This document shows, piece by piece, positions 18,129-27,830 of a stretch of 64,000 bases of DNA (within the stretch, counting starts at the first letter, position 1; each line of letters opens with the position of its first letter). This stretch comes from Roseibium sp. Its GTDB lineage: Bacteria > Pseudomonadota > Alphaproteobacteria > Rhizobiales > Stappiaceae. The notes below the pieces were generated by a model that saw nothing but the letters and a program-made list of their open reading frames with translations, ran no database searches and was not told the origin of the DNA. Location of the stretch: the NCBI GenBank assembly GCA_017643215.1, contig JAEPNV010000004.1, positions 62,001 through 126,000 of the forward strand, given 5' to 3'. The translations under genes were made by a program, and so were the position numbers.

Positions 18129-19433
18129 TCATAGGCTGTCCCCGATCAACTTTCCAAGCTCCTCCGGCGCTTCGAACTGCGGCGTGTGTCCAAGACCCTG
18201 ATAAAGGTGCAGAGCGGTCTGACCCTTCGCCCTTAAAGCATGCCGCCATGGGATGATGGTGTCGCTCTTGCCCCAGATGATGCGGCTGGGCATGGCAAGC
18301 CGGCCGAGCGCCGGGGTCAGGTCGAAGGCCTGTGTTCCATCGGGAAAGAGCACGTCCGACATGGCTGTCTGCGCGGCCCGAAGGTCCGGGTCAGCCCGGC
18401 CCTTCATCGCCGTCCGGATATAACGATCGGTGATCAAATCCGGATCGCCGACGAGGCGCTTGAGCCAAGGGCCCAGACTCTCCGCACGGTTGGCGCGGCA
18501 GATCCCGGCGATCGCCTCACCGTTGATTTCCGGCCCAAGGCCGGCCGGCGAGAGGAGGGTAAGGCTGGCGATCTTGCGGGGGCGCGTGTCTGCGATGGCG
18601 AGCGCAAGGGCGCCGCCGAGACTGTGACCGAGCAGATGGGCGCGCTCCAAGCCAAGCTGATCGAAAGCCTGGCGCAGCTCGCTGGCCAGTGCCGTGAAAC
18701 TGGCCGGTGCCCGGCGCGGCGATTTTCCATGGCCGGGTAGATCGATCCGAATGAGGGGCCTGTTGCCGAGATGCGGTTCAAACGCGGCCCAAGAATGCGA
18801 GTCGCTAGCAAATCCGTGAATGAGGACGGCCGGGACGCCGGACCCGGACCCGCGCCGGCTGACCTTGAGATCGCCAGCTTGGGGGTGAAAGCTGGCAGGT
18901 GCGGCCGCCACCGATGGTTCCCCGAGAGGCGCCCGGCCGTCGGCGAAAGCTTCGACATTGGCGGCCTGTATGCGCCCGCGAGGACCGCTGCCGGTCATGT
19001 CCCCAAGTGCGATGCCATGATCGCGGGCGAGCCGCCGCGCCCGGGGCGTGGCGCGCACTTTGTCATCAGCGCCGGGCGCGACCGGTGGCTCGTCCTTGTG
19101 CAGAAAAACATCTCCAGCCACGGGCTCAGGGATGGCGTCAGTGCGCGCCGGATCTTCAGGATGTGCGCCGCTCTCGGGAGGGGTGGAAACGGATTCGCCC
19201 TTGTCGTAAAGCCACGCAACGGGCATGCCGATCGGGATGTCGCGGCCTTCTGCCGCGCGATGATGCAGGATCCCGCTGCCCGGCGATTCAACCTCCATCG
19301 CCGCCTTGTCGGTTTCGATGTCAAACAGCGGGTCGCCTTTTTCGACCGCCTCTCCCTCGCCGACATGCCAGGTCGTGATCTTGCCCGAGGCCATGTCCAT
19401 GTCGACCTTCGGCATGATGACTTCGGTCGGCAT
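18129..19433 (-). CDS. AcoC-type E2: lipoyl domain, E3-binding domain and alpha/beta hydrolase domain
   Basis: The 434-residue protein has an N-terminal lipoyl domain with the attachment lysine in DIETDKAAMEVESP, a linker, a peripheral-subunit-binding segment (ATPRARRLARDHGIALGDMTGSGPRGRI, about residues 128-155) and then an alpha/beta hydrolase domain (VLIHGFASDSHSW, nucleophile elbow GHSLGGALAL). A 2-oxoacid dehydrogenase E2 would have a catalytic HxxxDG acyltransferase domain, which is absent; the hydrolase-type end is the mark of acetoin dehydrogenase E2 (AcoC). Its ATG overlaps the E1beta stop (ATGA). No E3 gene is present nearby, so E3 must be shared from elsewhere. Confidence 0.87.
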   Translation of the reverse strand: MPTEVIMPKVDMDMASGKITTWHVGEGEAVEKGDPLFDIETDKAAMEVESPGSGILHHRAAEGRDIPIGMPVAWLYDKGESVSTPPESGAHPEDPARTDAIPEPVAGDVFLHKDEPPVAPGADDKVRATPRARRLARDHGIALGDMTGSGPRGRIQAANVEAFADGRAPLGEPSVAAAPASFHPQAGDLKVSRRGSGSGVPAVLIHGFASDSHSWAAFEPHLGNRPLIRIDLPGHGKSPRRAPASFTALASELRQAFDQLGLERAHLLGHSLGGALALAIADTRPRKIASLTLLSPAGLGPEINGEAIAGICRANRAESLGPWLKRLVGDPDLITDRYIRTAMKGRADPDLRAAQTAMSDVLFPDGTQAFDLTPALGRLAMPSRIIWGKSDTIIPWRHALRAKGQTALHLYQGLGHTPQFEAPEELGKLIGDSL

Positions 19434-20443
19434 CAGATCATGCCTTTGGCGAGCGAACGTGCGGCTTCGAGGATGTCGGGTACTTGCGGAACGACGGCCT
19501 TTTCGAGCTCGGGATTGTAAGGGATCGGGCTTTCGGCCCCGCCGAGCCGTATGATGGGCGCGTCCAGAAAGTCGAAGGCGTCGCTTTCGGCGACCATGGC
19601 GCTGACCTCCGCGCCGATGCCAAGCGTTTTCACCCCTTCATAAACACAGATGAGACGCCCGGTTTTTCGAACGGAGGCAAGGACTGTGTCCCGGTCCATC
19701 GGCCGGACGGTGCGAAGGTCGATGACTTCTGGATCGATGCCCTCCTCGGCAAGCGTTTGCGCGGCGTCGAGCGCCTTGTGCATCATGATCGACGTGGAGA
19801 CGATCGTCAGGTCCGTTCCCTCCCGCCGGACCGCGGCTTTGCCGATCGGGGTCGTGTAGTGGCCTTCCGGAACCATGCCCTTCATTTTGTAAAGGATCTT
19901 GTGTTCGAAGATCATCACCGGATCCGGATCGTCGAGCGCGGCCAGGAGCAGGCCCTTGGCATCCTCCGGTGTGGCCGGTTGAACCACCTTCAGCCCCGGC
20001 ACATGTCCAAACCAGGCTTCCAGGCTCTGAGAGTGCTGCGCGGCAGCTCCCGTACCTGATCCGGCCGGAAACCGCATGACCACCGGCACGGACACTGCAC
20101 CGCCCAGCATATAACGGACCTTGGCCGCTTGGTTGACGATTTGCTCCATCGCCAGGGTCGCAAAATCGGAGAATTGGAATTCAAAGATCGGCCGCAGGCC
20201 GGTCATGGCCGCGCCGACCGCAACGCCCGCGCCGCCGAGTTCGGAGATCGGCGTGTCGATCACCCTGTCCGTGCCGTATTTCTCGACAAGGTTGCCAGTG
20301 ACCTGAAACGCCCCGCCGTAAACGCCAATGTCCTCGCCCATCAGGACGACGCGCTCGTCGGTCGCCAGCGCAATGTCCATCGCCTCGCGGATCGCCTCGG
20401 CATAAGACAGCTCTCTGGCCGCAGCGCCGGTCTGGGCATTCAT
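19433..20443 (-). CDS. Acetoin/2-oxoacid dehydrogenase E1 beta subunit
   Basis: The 336-residue transketolase-like subunit begins [20 protein letters not shown] and shows [20 protein letters not shown], the glycine-rich [30 protein letters not shown] and the C-terminal [11 protein letters not shown] typical of E1beta. The ATG at 20443 overlaps the E1alpha stop by 4 bp. A longer open frame upstream is a shadow of E1alpha. It pairs with the alpha subunit to hold thiamine diphosphate at the interface and passes the acyl group to the AcoC-like E2. Confidence 0.9.
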   Translation of the reverse strand: MNAQTGAAARELSYAEAIREAMDIALATDERVVLMGEDIGVYGGAFQVTGNLVEKYGTDRVIDTPISELGGAGVAVGAAMTGLRPIFEFQFSDFATLAMEQIVNQAAKVRYMLGGAVSVPVVMRFPAGSGTGAAAQHSQSLEAWFGHVPGLKVVQPATPEDAKGLLLAALDDPDPVMIFEHKILYKMKGMVPEGHYTTPIGKAAVRREGTDLTIVSTSIMMHKALDAAQTLAEEGIDPEVIDLRTVRPMDRDTVLASVRKTGRLICVYEGVKTLGIGAEVSAMVAESDAFDFLDAPIIRLGGAESPIPYNPELEKAVVPQVPDILEAARSLAKGMI

Positions 20444-21456
20444 GCCGCAGCCTCGTCGGTATAAACGTACCGGGTCGCCTCGTCGATCTTGGGCGACGGA
20501 CTGCCGGCCGCGAAGGCAATGGCCTCTTCGATCGTCTGCGCGACATCCCGTTCGATCTTGGCGAGCCCCGCATCGTCGATGATGCCATGGTCCTTCAGCA
20601 TCCGGCTCATCCGTACGATCGGATCCTTGGCCTGCCAATCGGAAATCTCTTCCTTCGTCCGGTACCGGTTCCGGTCGGACTTGGAATGGCCGCGCCAGCG
20701 GTAGGTCAGGTTTTCGATAAGGCTCGGGCCCTTGCCATCGCGGGCGCGTTTGACGGCGGCGTCGATGGCTTGACAGACAGCGGAGAAATCGTTGCCGTCC
20801 ACCGTCTCGCCGGGCATCGAATACGCGCCCGCCCGTTCGGCAATGTTCTTGACCGCAGTCGATCGCTCGGTCGAGGTCGACATGCCGTATTTGTTGTTCT
20901 CACATACGAAGATGACCGGCAATGTCCAAACGGCGGCCATGTTCAGGGCCTCGTGGAACGCGCCCTCGTTGTTCGCGCCGTCGCCAAAAAAGCACACGGT
21001 TACCGCGCCTGTGCCGAGCCGTTTTGCTGAAAGGGCAGCGCCGACGGCGATCGGGATGCCGCCGCCGACAATGCCGTTTGCGCCGAGGTTCCCCTTGTCG
21101 ACATCCGCGATGTGCATCGAGCCGCCGCGGCCGCGGCAATATCCGGTTTCCTTGCCGAAAAACTCGGCGAACATGCGGCCGAGATCCGCGCCCTTTGCGA
21201 TGCAATGGCCGTGGCCGCGATGGGTCGAGGTGATCTTGTCGTCGTCGGTCAAGGACATGCAGGCGGCAACGGCCGACGCTTCCTGGCCGATGGAAAGATG
21301 CATGGTGCCGTGGATCAAGCCGCGCATGTAGCTGTCTTCCGCGCCTTCCTCAAAGCGCCGGATCAGATGCATCTTGCGCAGGGCTTCGATCAAACGCGCG
21401 GGTTCATATGTCCGGACCGCGTAGGGGCTGTTGCCGGACGCTTCTTGATCAGGCAT
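20440..21456 (-). CDS. Acetoin/2-oxoacid dehydrogenase E1 alpha subunit
   Basis: The 338-residue thiamine-diphosphate subunit has the GDGxxN-type cofactor motif ([19 protein letters not shown]), the HGHCIAKG and [10 protein letters not shown] segments, and a conserved [10 protein letters not shown] region. I use ATG 21456, which has AAAGGA at a suitable distance; a TTG 18 bases earlier is less likely. It overlaps the oxidoreductase gene by 8 bp. With the AcoC-type E2, the set resembles acetoin dehydrogenase. The neighbouring sugar-type genes suggest that the true substrate is a diketone or oxo-acid made from a sugar. Confidence 0.9.
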   Translation of the reverse strand: MPDQEASGNSPYAVRTYEPARLIEALRKMHLIRRFEEGAEDSYMRGLIHGTMHLSIGQEASAVAACMSLTDDDKITSTHRGHGHCIAKGADLGRMFAEFFGKETGYCRGRGGSMHIADVDKGNLGANGIVGGGIPIAVGAALSAKRLGTGAVTVCFFGDGANNEGAFHEALNMAAVWTLPVIFVCENNKYGMSTSTERSTAVKNIAERAGAYSMPGETVDGNDFSAVCQAIDAAVKRARDGKGPSLIENLTYRWRGHSKSDRNRYRTKEEISDWQAKDPIVRMSRMLKDHGIIDDAGLAKIERDVAQTIEEAIAFAAGSPSPKIDEATRYVYTDEAAA

Positions 21457-22780
21457 CGACAAGATCCTTTCCAAAGACCAATTCGTCCTGGCGCTGGCGT
21501 AACACCGCGATCTGGGAATCCTTCGGCAAGGCCGTGTTGTCCTCGGTGATGAGATCGCCCTTTTTGATCGGTCTGGTCACGGTCGCGCCGGGCAAAAGTC
21601 CTGATGGGCGGGCTTTCAGGCTGCGGGCCCGCCCGGCTTCGATGGCCCAGGCGCGATAGGTGTATTCTCCCAAAAGATCGAGGATTTCGCCCGGCTGGAG
21701 GTCCTTTTTCGCCACCGCGGCCACTTCGGCCATCGGTTTGGCCAGCGGGATCATATCGGCCTTTCCGTAAAGGACTGCCCGGGCACAGGTCAGCGGCACT
21801 TCAAGGGATGTCAGATGATAGGGACGGATGAACGAGAAATAGGGGCCGTCGCCCATCTTGAGGTCCGTCATGCGCTCCCAGATGCGGGGATGCTCGGCTT
21901 CGCAAACAACAAACACACCGGGCGCAAGACCTTTGCCGACGGAGTAGTCAACCCGGCCGATATCTGACAGCACGCCGCCGTCCCTTTCCGGTATCAGCAC
22001 GTTTGCAAGGTCCTTGGGACCTGCGGCCGGGCCGTGCATGCCGTCAATATCGGGGACGAGGCCGGTGGCGTTGGCAATGGCCGACATCTCCACCATGGTC
22101 TTCGAGCCGTCGATGAATTCCACGAGCATCCGCGGGTTCATGTTCCGCGCCTTTGCCTCGGCGGCGTATTCATGCGGAACCGCATCGAAGTTCAGCGGGT
22201 TGTTTTTGCCTTTTCCGGCGCAGATCACCTTGTGGCCCATCGCGGAGACGAATTCGATGATTTCCATGCACGAGGACGGCTCGTCGCCAGCGCCGAGGCT
22301 GTAGACGACGCCGAGCCGGTCGGATTCGTGGCGGAGATAGGCGCCGATCGTCACGTCGGCCTCGACATTCATCATGACGAGGTGTTTGCCGCGTTCCATG
22401 GCCTTCAGGCCGATTTCCGCGCCGACGGCCGGCACGCCGGTGGCGTCGACAATGACGTCGATCAGGCCCGAGTCAATCATCGCGTCGGAGGATGTGATGG
22501 CCGTCTTGCCGCCCTCGATGGCCGTGTTGATCGCGTCGGCGCCGGAGGCATCGACGCTGTGCCCCTCTGACTGATAAGCTATTTCAACAGCCCTGTGGGC
22601 CGCTGCCGGATTGATATCGGCGATCGCCGAGACCTCGACACCGTCCATCAGGCTGGCCCGGGTGACGATATCGGTTCCCATCTCTCCGGAACCAACCAGG
22701 CCAATTCTCACAGGCCGTCCGGCCGCAGCGCGGGTCTCAAGGTCGCGCGCAAGACCTGTGAGAGCGATGTTGGAGGACAT
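21449..22780 (-). CDS. Homoserine dehydrogenase-like NAD(P) oxidoreductase with SAF domain
   Basis: The 443-residue protein has an N-terminal Rossmann fold (PVRIGLVGSGEMGTDIVTR), a middle domain with GAGDEPSSCMEIIEFV and GKGKNNPLNF, and a C-terminal SAF-like segment (GATVTRPIKKGDLITEDN). This architecture is often annotated as a homoserine dehydrogenase-like protein but sits in carbohydrate loci, and its chemistry is not clear to me. ATG 22780 follows AAAGG; the longer frame upstream crosses the divergent promoter. It is the first gene of the minus-strand arm, so it probably carries out an early oxidation or rearrangement on the imported substrate. Confidence 0.75.
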   Translation of the reverse strand: MSSNIALTGLARDLETRAAAGRPVRIGLVGSGEMGTDIVTRASLMDGVEVSAIADINPAAAHRAVEIAYQSEGHSVDASGADAINTAIEGGKTAITSSDAMIDSGLIDVIVDATGVPAVGAEIGLKAMERGKHLVMMNVEADVTIGAYLRHESDRLGVVYSLGAGDEPSSCMEIIEFVSAMGHKVICAGKGKNNPLNFDAVPHEYAAEAKARNMNPRMLVEFIDGSKTMVEMSAIANATGLVPDIDGMHGPAAGPKDLANVLIPERDGGVLSDIGRVDYSVGKGLAPGVFVVCEAEHPRIWERMTDLKMGDGPYFSFIRPYHLTSLEVPLTCARAVLYGKADMIPLAKPMAEVAAVAKKDLQPGEILDLLGEYTYRAWAIEAGRARSLKARPSGLLPGATVTRPIKKGDLITEDNTALPKDSQIAVLRQRQDELVFGKDLVDA

Positions 22781-22816
22781 GGGCGTGCCTTTCGGATGTG
22801 CGCCGTTCGAAGGTGA

Positions 22817-22832
22817 TGAACTTTTGTACACA
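22817..22832. promoter_or_regulatory. Candidate SorC operator, oxidoreductase side
   Basis: The 16-mer TGAACTTTTGTACACA lies 37 bp before the oxidoreductase start. It matches, at 13 of 16 positions, the reverse complement of a second site at 22960-22975 on the transporter side of the same divergent region. Two similar sites, one per promoter and in opposite orientation, are what a regulator serving both arms would need. Confidence 0.45.
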
Positions 22833-22943
22833 TATCTTCTCATCTGTTCAAGACGGTGCATCCCACGCGTTTGAAATTGCGGTTTTACCGTCCAGGATGC
22901 AGTTAAAATGCTGCCTTGCAGCGAAAACTGGTAAAATGAGCGC

Positions 22944-22975
22944 TTGACAGAAAATGCGGTGTGAACAAAAGTTTG
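22944..22975 (+). promoter_or_regulatory. TTGACA -35 box with overlapping candidate operator, transporter side
   Basis: A consensus TTGACA (22944-22949) is followed, across the expected -10 position, by the second copy of the candidate operator (TGTGAACAAAAGTTTG, 22960-22975). The -10 itself is poor, which suits a regulated promoter. The site lies about 87 bp before the binding-protein start. Confidence 0.45.
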
Positions 22976-23061
22976 CATAGGAGGAAATTTGTTCAAAACC
23001 GGGCGGCGGTCATCGGGTGCGGCCGGCTGGACACTACCATAGACCCGAGGGAGGAATTTCG

Positions 23062-24621
23062 ATGATGTTCTCGAGAGGAATGTCCCGTCGCTCGTTTTTG
23101 AAAACGAGCTCCGCCGCTGGATTGGTCGCAGCGGGCGCTGGTTCGGCTTGGACGGGCCGCGCGCTGGCCGCGTCAGATCTTCCCGACCCGCAGAGCGTGT
23201 TGGATCAGATTTCAATCTCAGGCTATGTCCGTGAGGACTACCGCGATCTTTACGGCATGTCCGATGACAAGCCGTTTTGGGACAACGGCAAGGATTGGAT
23301 CCGCACGGTGGATTGGGAGCAGGTCCGCAGTGAGCTCTCCGGCTCGACGGTCCGCTTTGCAATTGGCGCAGCGGATACGGAATCGGCTGCCGAAGGCCTG
23401 GAACCGTTCAAGATGCTGTCTGGCATTGAAGTGGAACTCGTGCCGATCCCGGATGACAGTTTTTATGACAAGGCGCTTGCTGAGTTCATCTCCGGCAATG
23501 CCTCCTTCGATGCGCTTCAGTTCTTCTCACCGTGGCTCGGCGATTTCGCGGCGCCCGGGTTCCTTTACCCGCTCGATGATTTCGCCAGCAAGTGGGGCCT
23601 TCCACTCGACGATTTCTATGACACCTACCGGCTGAATTACGGCTTCTTCAACGGGACCATGTACGGCATCCCGTTTGACTGCGATATCCAGATGGTCCAC
23701 CTGCGCAAGGGCTATATGGAACAACTGCTCGGCGGTCCGATCGACAAGGTCAATTCGGTCCCGAGCTATGACGAGCTGATCCGCGTTTCGAAGGAACTCA
23801 ACAACATCGAGCCGGGCGTCTCGGGTGTCGGCCTGATGGTCGCTCCGGGCTTCTGGTCGACCTACACCTGGGAGCACATTGCCGCGCAGGCCGGCATGAT
23901 GCTGTTCGACGAGAACTGGGAACCGATCTTCAACGGCGATGCCGGAATGAAGGGATTGGAAATCATTCTCGAACTCGCCAAGAACGCCAATCCAGGCCAT
24001 GCCGGTGCCGGCTGGCCGGAAAACCGCGCCGCATGGCTCGGCGGCCAGGTCGCGACGAACATCAGCTGGCAGGATTCAGGCACGCAGGCCATGCGTCCGG
24101 ATCAAAGCCAGATCGTCGACGACTTTGTCACGATCTACGAGCCTCGGATCGAAGGTGGCCGGTTCGCTCCGCCGAACATTGCCGGTTCGACCTCATGCGT
24201 GTCGGCGTCGGCGCAAAACGCCGAAGGCGCGTTCCTGATGCTCGGCTTCCTGACCACCGCGTCGATCATGGCCATGAACGAAGCCAACGCGAACGGTGTG
24301 GCGCCCGGTTACAAGTCGGTTCTGGAGAACGAGAACCTGCAAGCCGTCTCGCAGCCGGCCAAGGTGTGGGGCGACTCGTTGCATCACGCCTGGTGTTCGC
24401 CGCGCCTTCCCGGCGCGTTCCCGATCGAGCAGGCGATCGGCAACGAGATCAACCGTGCCGTCGTCGGCCGGATCTCCGCGAAAGAGGCGCTCGACAACGC
24501 TGCCGCCGCGGTCAAGCAGATCATGACCGACAACGGGTTCTATTCCGGCAATGATCCGGTCGACTACGCCGCTGCGGCGCCGGGTCTTTATGTTGGCGAA
24601 GGCAAGCCTTTACCGTTCTGA
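23062..24621 (+). CDS. CUT1-type ABC transporter sugar-binding protein with Tat signal
   Basis: The 519-residue protein starts at ATG 23062 behind GGGAGGAA and carries a twin-arginine signal (MSRRSFLKTSSAAGLVAAGA). The rest is an extracellular solute-binding protein family 1 fold with a typical YPLDDFASKWGLPLDDF segment and GTMYGIPFDCD. It is about 80 residues longer than ordinary sugar receptors. The next genes encode two permeases and an ATPase, so this is a complete CUT1 importer. A Tat-exported receptor suggests folding in the cytoplasm before export. The ligand is unknown; a sugar or polyol is expected. Confidence 0.9.
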   Translation: MMFSRGMSRRSFLKTSSAAGLVAAGAGSAWTGRALAASDLPDPQSVLDQISISGYVREDYRDLYGMSDDKPFWDNGKDWIRTVDWEQVRSELSGSTVRFAIGAADTESAAEGLEPFKMLSGIEVELVPIPDDSFYDKALAEFISGNASFDALQFFSPWLGDFAAPGFLYPLDDFASKWGLPLDDFYDTYRLNYGFFNGTMYGIPFDCDIQMVHLRKGYMEQLLGGPIDKVNSVPSYDELIRVSKELNNIEPGVSGVGLMVAPGFWSTYTWEHIAAQAGMMLFDENWEPIFNGDAGMKGLEIILELAKNANPGHAGAGWPENRAAWLGGQVATNISWQDSGTQAMRPDQSQIVDDFVTIYEPRIEGGRFAPPNIAGSTSCVSASAQNAEGAFLMLGFLTTASIMAMNEANANGVAPGYKSVLENENLQAVSQPAKVWGDSLHHAWCSPRLPGAFPIEQAIGNEINRAVVGRISAKEALDNAAAAVKQIMTDNGFYSGNDPVDYAAAAPGLYVGEGKPLPF

Positions 24622-24660
24622 TAGGCTGGGCTTGAACCAACACGGACACAGGACCCCGGT

Positions 24661-25605
24661 ATGACGCGTTCCTCCCTGTCGGGGGCCGGGGTGGCCACGG
24701 CTGCCCCGGTACCTTCGGCAACTCGGACCTTCAGGCGGCGAAACAAACGCCTGAAGGTGCTTTTTCCCTACCTTCTGGTCGCGCCGGCGGTCCTTTATCT
24801 CATGATGATCACGCTCTATCCGGGCGTGTACGCGATCATTCAAAGTTTTTACGCGGTCAAATTCGGGCCCTGGCGGCCGGTCGGATTTGCCAACTACGCC
24901 AATCTCTTAAACGACTATCAGTTCTGGGGCGCGTTGTGGAACACGCTGGTGATCGGCTCGATCTCCCTGGCGCTGCAATGCGTGATCGCGCTGACCCTGG
25001 CTTTCTTTGCCTATCGTGACCCGTGGGTTCAAGGCTGGCGGATCATTTTCCTGATCCCGATGCTGTTCATGCCTTCGGCAGTCGCCTTCATCTACAAACT
25101 CGCGTTTCTCGACGCGCGGGTGTTTTCCGACATTCTGATCCGCCTCGGGATGATCGACACCCATCTTGCCATCCAGTCCTCGGTCTGGATGAGCCGGTCG
25201 CTTCTGATCCTGGCCGATGTCTGGCAATGGACGCCGTTCCTGTTCATCATTTTTGTCGCCGCCCTTCAGGGTCAGGACGAGGAAGTGGAGGAGGCCGCCC
25301 GCCTGGACGGAGCGTCCTGGTTCCGGATCTTCTGGTACATTTCGTTGCCGCTCATGAAACCGGTCATCGTCGTCGCCTTGGTCTTGCGGGCGATCGATAT
25401 CACGACGATGTTTGCCAATGTGTTCATCATCACCAAGGGCGGACCGGCCTTCGGGACCGAGACGATCAGCTATTTCATATACCGGACCGGCTTCAAGTTC
25501 TTCAACTTCGGCTACGCGTCGGCGGCCTCGGTGATCATGTTGATCCTGACCATCATCATCGCGCAGCTTGTCGTGAAGCGCGCCTTCGTGTCGTCGCGGA
25601 GTTAG
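24661..25605 (+). CDS. CUT1 ABC transporter permease (UgpA/MalF type)
   Basis: The 314-residue protein has six predicted membrane helices, starting with KVLFPYLLVAPAVLYLMMI, and the EAA loop EEVEEAARLDGASWFRIFWY that docks on the ATPase. It follows the binding-protein gene by 39 bp. A 272-bp spacer separates it from the second permease gene, unusually long for such an operon. Confidence 0.92.
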   Translation: MTRSSLSGAGVATAAPVPSATRTFRRRNKRLKVLFPYLLVAPAVLYLMMITLYPGVYAIIQSFYAVKFGPWRPVGFANYANLLNDYQFWGALWNTLVIGSISLALQCVIALTLAFFAYRDPWVQGWRIIFLIPMLFMPSAVAFIYKLAFLDARVFSDILIRLGMIDTHLAIQSSVWMSRSLLILADVWQWTPFLFIIFVAALQGQDEEVEEAARLDGASWFRIFWYISLPLMKPVIVVALVLRAIDITTMFANVFIITKGGPAFGTETISYFIYRTGFKFFNFGYASAASVIMLILTIIIAQLVVKRAFVSSRS

Positions 25606-25877
25606 GCCCCGTGGGTGAATGGGAGACGCATGCCGTGAGACAAGAGGCAGGAGATGTCGGGAAAGGCCCTATGGGACGCATGGGCCCGACGGTCAAGCCG
25701 CGCTTTGTACCTGATCGACGTCGTATGTCTCGCCCGAGGCACTGGGCCCGCATCGCTCACTTCCGCCGCAACTCCGGCTTGATCATACGGGGGCAGTACC
25801 CGCGCCGGATTTCCTTGATCTTGTCCGATGCGTTTCCCAGCGAAATGTATCTCCATCGCGTCAAAGAGGCCTAGGTC

Positions 25878-26720
25878 ATGGCAAGCGTTCGCAGGTCCCG
25901 CGGCGAGAGCCATTTCACACGCTACCTGATCCTGGGGGCCTGGGCGTTTTTCTGCCTCGCCCCGGTGTTGTGGTTCCTCTCCATCGGCCTCAGACCCCGG
26001 GTGGAAATCATCACCCCGCAGCCGATCTACTGGCCGACTTTCTCGCTCGATGCCTGGCACATGATCTGGGAAGACTGGCCGATGGCCAAATATCTTAGGA
26101 ACTCGGTTCTGGCGATCATCGGGTCGGTGCTGATCGATCTGGTGCTTGCGATCCCGGCGGCCTATTCGCTCAGCCGGTACCAGTACCGCGGGCGGGACGA
26201 CATCGGCTTTTACATCCTGTCGACGCGCATGATGGCGCCGGCGATCGTGGCCATTCCGATCTTCTTCCTGTTCCGCAATTTCGGCCTGCTCGACACGATC
26301 TGGGCGCTCATGCTCATTTATGCCGCGATCAATCTCAGCGTCGTGACCTGGATCATACGCTCCTATATGCTTGATATTCCGAAGGAACTTGAGGACGCGG
26401 CGCGCACCGACGGGGCGTCCGATCTGAGGATCCTCTGGGAAATCATCATTCCAGCGATCTTGCCGGGCATCATCACCGCGTCGGTGATCGCCATGATCTT
26501 TGCGATCAACGAATTCCTCTTCACGCTGCTGATCGCATCAACGCCCAACGCCTATACAATGTCCGTCGCGCTGGCGAATTTCACCGGCGGATCCGACGGC
26601 GTGATCTACAACGCAATCGCACTCGTCGCCTTCCTGGCCTTCCTACCGGTCTTTCTTGTGGTGGTTGCCATCCAGAAGCACTTGTCGCGTGGCCTGACGA
26701 TGGGCGCGGTCAAGGGATAA
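25878..26720 (+). CDS. CUT1 ABC transporter permease (UgpE/MalG type)
   Basis: The 280-residue protein shows the MalG-type plan: six helices, FLSIGLRPRVEIITPQP after helix 1, and the EAA loop KELEDAARTDGASDLRILWE. It is the partner of the permease at 24661-25605. The ATPase gene starts 4 bp after it. Confidence 0.92.
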   Translation: MASVRRSRGESHFTRYLILGAWAFFCLAPVLWFLSIGLRPRVEIITPQPIYWPTFSLDAWHMIWEDWPMAKYLRNSVLAIIGSVLIDLVLAIPAAYSLSRYQYRGRDDIGFYILSTRMMAPAIVAIPIFFLFRNFGLLDTIWALMLIYAAINLSVVTWIIRSYMLDIPKELEDAARTDGASDLRILWEIIIPAILPGIITASVIAMIFAINEFLFTLLIASTPNAYTMSVALANFTGGSDGVIYNAIALVAFLAFLPVFLVVVAIQKHLSRGLTMGAVKG

Positions 26721-26724
26721 AATT

Positions 26725-27774
26725 ATGGCACGGATCGAGTTGTCGGGAATCCAGAAGAGATGGGGTGCGGCCTGGGGCGTCCGGGACGTCAATATCGACA
26801 TCGCCGATGAGGAGTTCGTCGTCTTCCTGGGGCCGTCCGGCTGCGGCAAGACCACGACCATGCGCATGATCGCCGGGCTTGAGGACCCGACCGAGGGTGA
26901 CGTGCGCATGGACGGCCAGTTGATGAACGACATCGACGCCCGGGACCGGGACGTTGCCATGGTGTTCCAGGGCTATGCCCTTTATCCGAACATGACCGTT
27001 TATGAAAACATCCGGTTTCCGCTCCGGATGCGCGGCGTGCCCAAGGAACAGCATGATGACATGGTGCGCCGGGCCGCCGCGATGGCCGAACTCAGCGACT
27101 ATCTCGACCGCAAGCCGGCGGCCTTGTCGGGCGGTCAGCGCCAGCGCGCCGCCCTGGCTCGCGCCATCGTCCGCGAACCCCAGGTCTTCCTCATGGATGA
27201 GCCGCTGTCGAACCTCGATGCCAAATTGCGGCAGGCCATGCGCGTCCAGATCAAGCACATTCAGCGGGAGTTGAAGATCACGACGGTCTACGTGACCCAT
27301 GATCAGATCGAGGCGATGACACTGGCCGATCGGATTGTCATCATGCAGTCCGGTTTGATTCAGCAAATCGGCACACCGGATGAGATCTACAACAATCCCG
27401 CCAACACATTCGTCGCCGGATTCATCGGCGCGCCGCCGATGAATCTGATTAGTGGCAGTCTTTCCGGCGGCACCTTTACGGCCGAAGGCGTGTCGGTATC
27501 CGGCTTGCGCACCGATCTTTCCGGGCGCGTGACGCTGGGCATCCGGCCGGAGGATTGCAGTCTGTCCGAAACCGATGCGCATTTGACCGGCCTGGTCTAT
27601 GGGGTCGAACCAACCGGCGACATCACCTATCTGACCATGAAGACGGGCGACAAACTGTTCGAGGTCAAGGCCGGCCGGGATTTCCGCGCCGCGCTTGACA
27701 CCCCGATGAGCGTCGCATTTGACCCGGACCGCATTTGCCTCTTTGACTTTGAGACCGGAGAACGCCTGGGCTAG
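26725..27774 (+). CDS. CUT1 ABC transporter ATP-binding protein (UgpC/MalK type)
   Basis: The 349-residue ATPase has Walker A GPSGCGKTT, Q-loop VFQGYALYPNM, signature LSGGQRQRAALARAI, Walker B VFLMDEPLSNLDAKLR and the switch His in VTHDQIEAM. A C-terminal TOBE-like regulatory domain of about 110 residues (LGIRPEDCSLSE) completes the MalK plan. It drives import through the two permeases upstream. Confidence 0.93.
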   Translation: MARIELSGIQKRWGAAWGVRDVNIDIADEEFVVFLGPSGCGKTTTMRMIAGLEDPTEGDVRMDGQLMNDIDARDRDVAMVFQGYALYPNMTVYENIRFPLRMRGVPKEQHDDMVRRAAAMAELSDYLDRKPAALSGGQRQRAALARAIVREPQVFLMDEPLSNLDAKLRQAMRVQIKHIQRELKITTVYVTHDQIEAMTLADRIVIMQSGLIQQIGTPDEIYNNPANTFVAGFIGAPPMNLISGSLSGGTFTAEGVSVSGLRTDLSGRVTLGIRPEDCSLSETDAHLTGLVYGVEPTGDITYLTMKTGDKLFEVKAGRDFRAALDTPMSVAFDPDRICLFDFETGERLG

Positions 27775-27830
27775 GCCAGTTGGACGAACTGAAGATGCAT
27801 TTCGTCCACCGGGCCTAGAGGGAGCACCGC

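Noticed and set aside
25671..25874. A 67-residue Arg-rich open frame between the two permease genes
   Set aside because: It has no ribosome site and no known motif, and its composition looks like spacer DNA. The 272-bp gap is noted but no gene is claimed.
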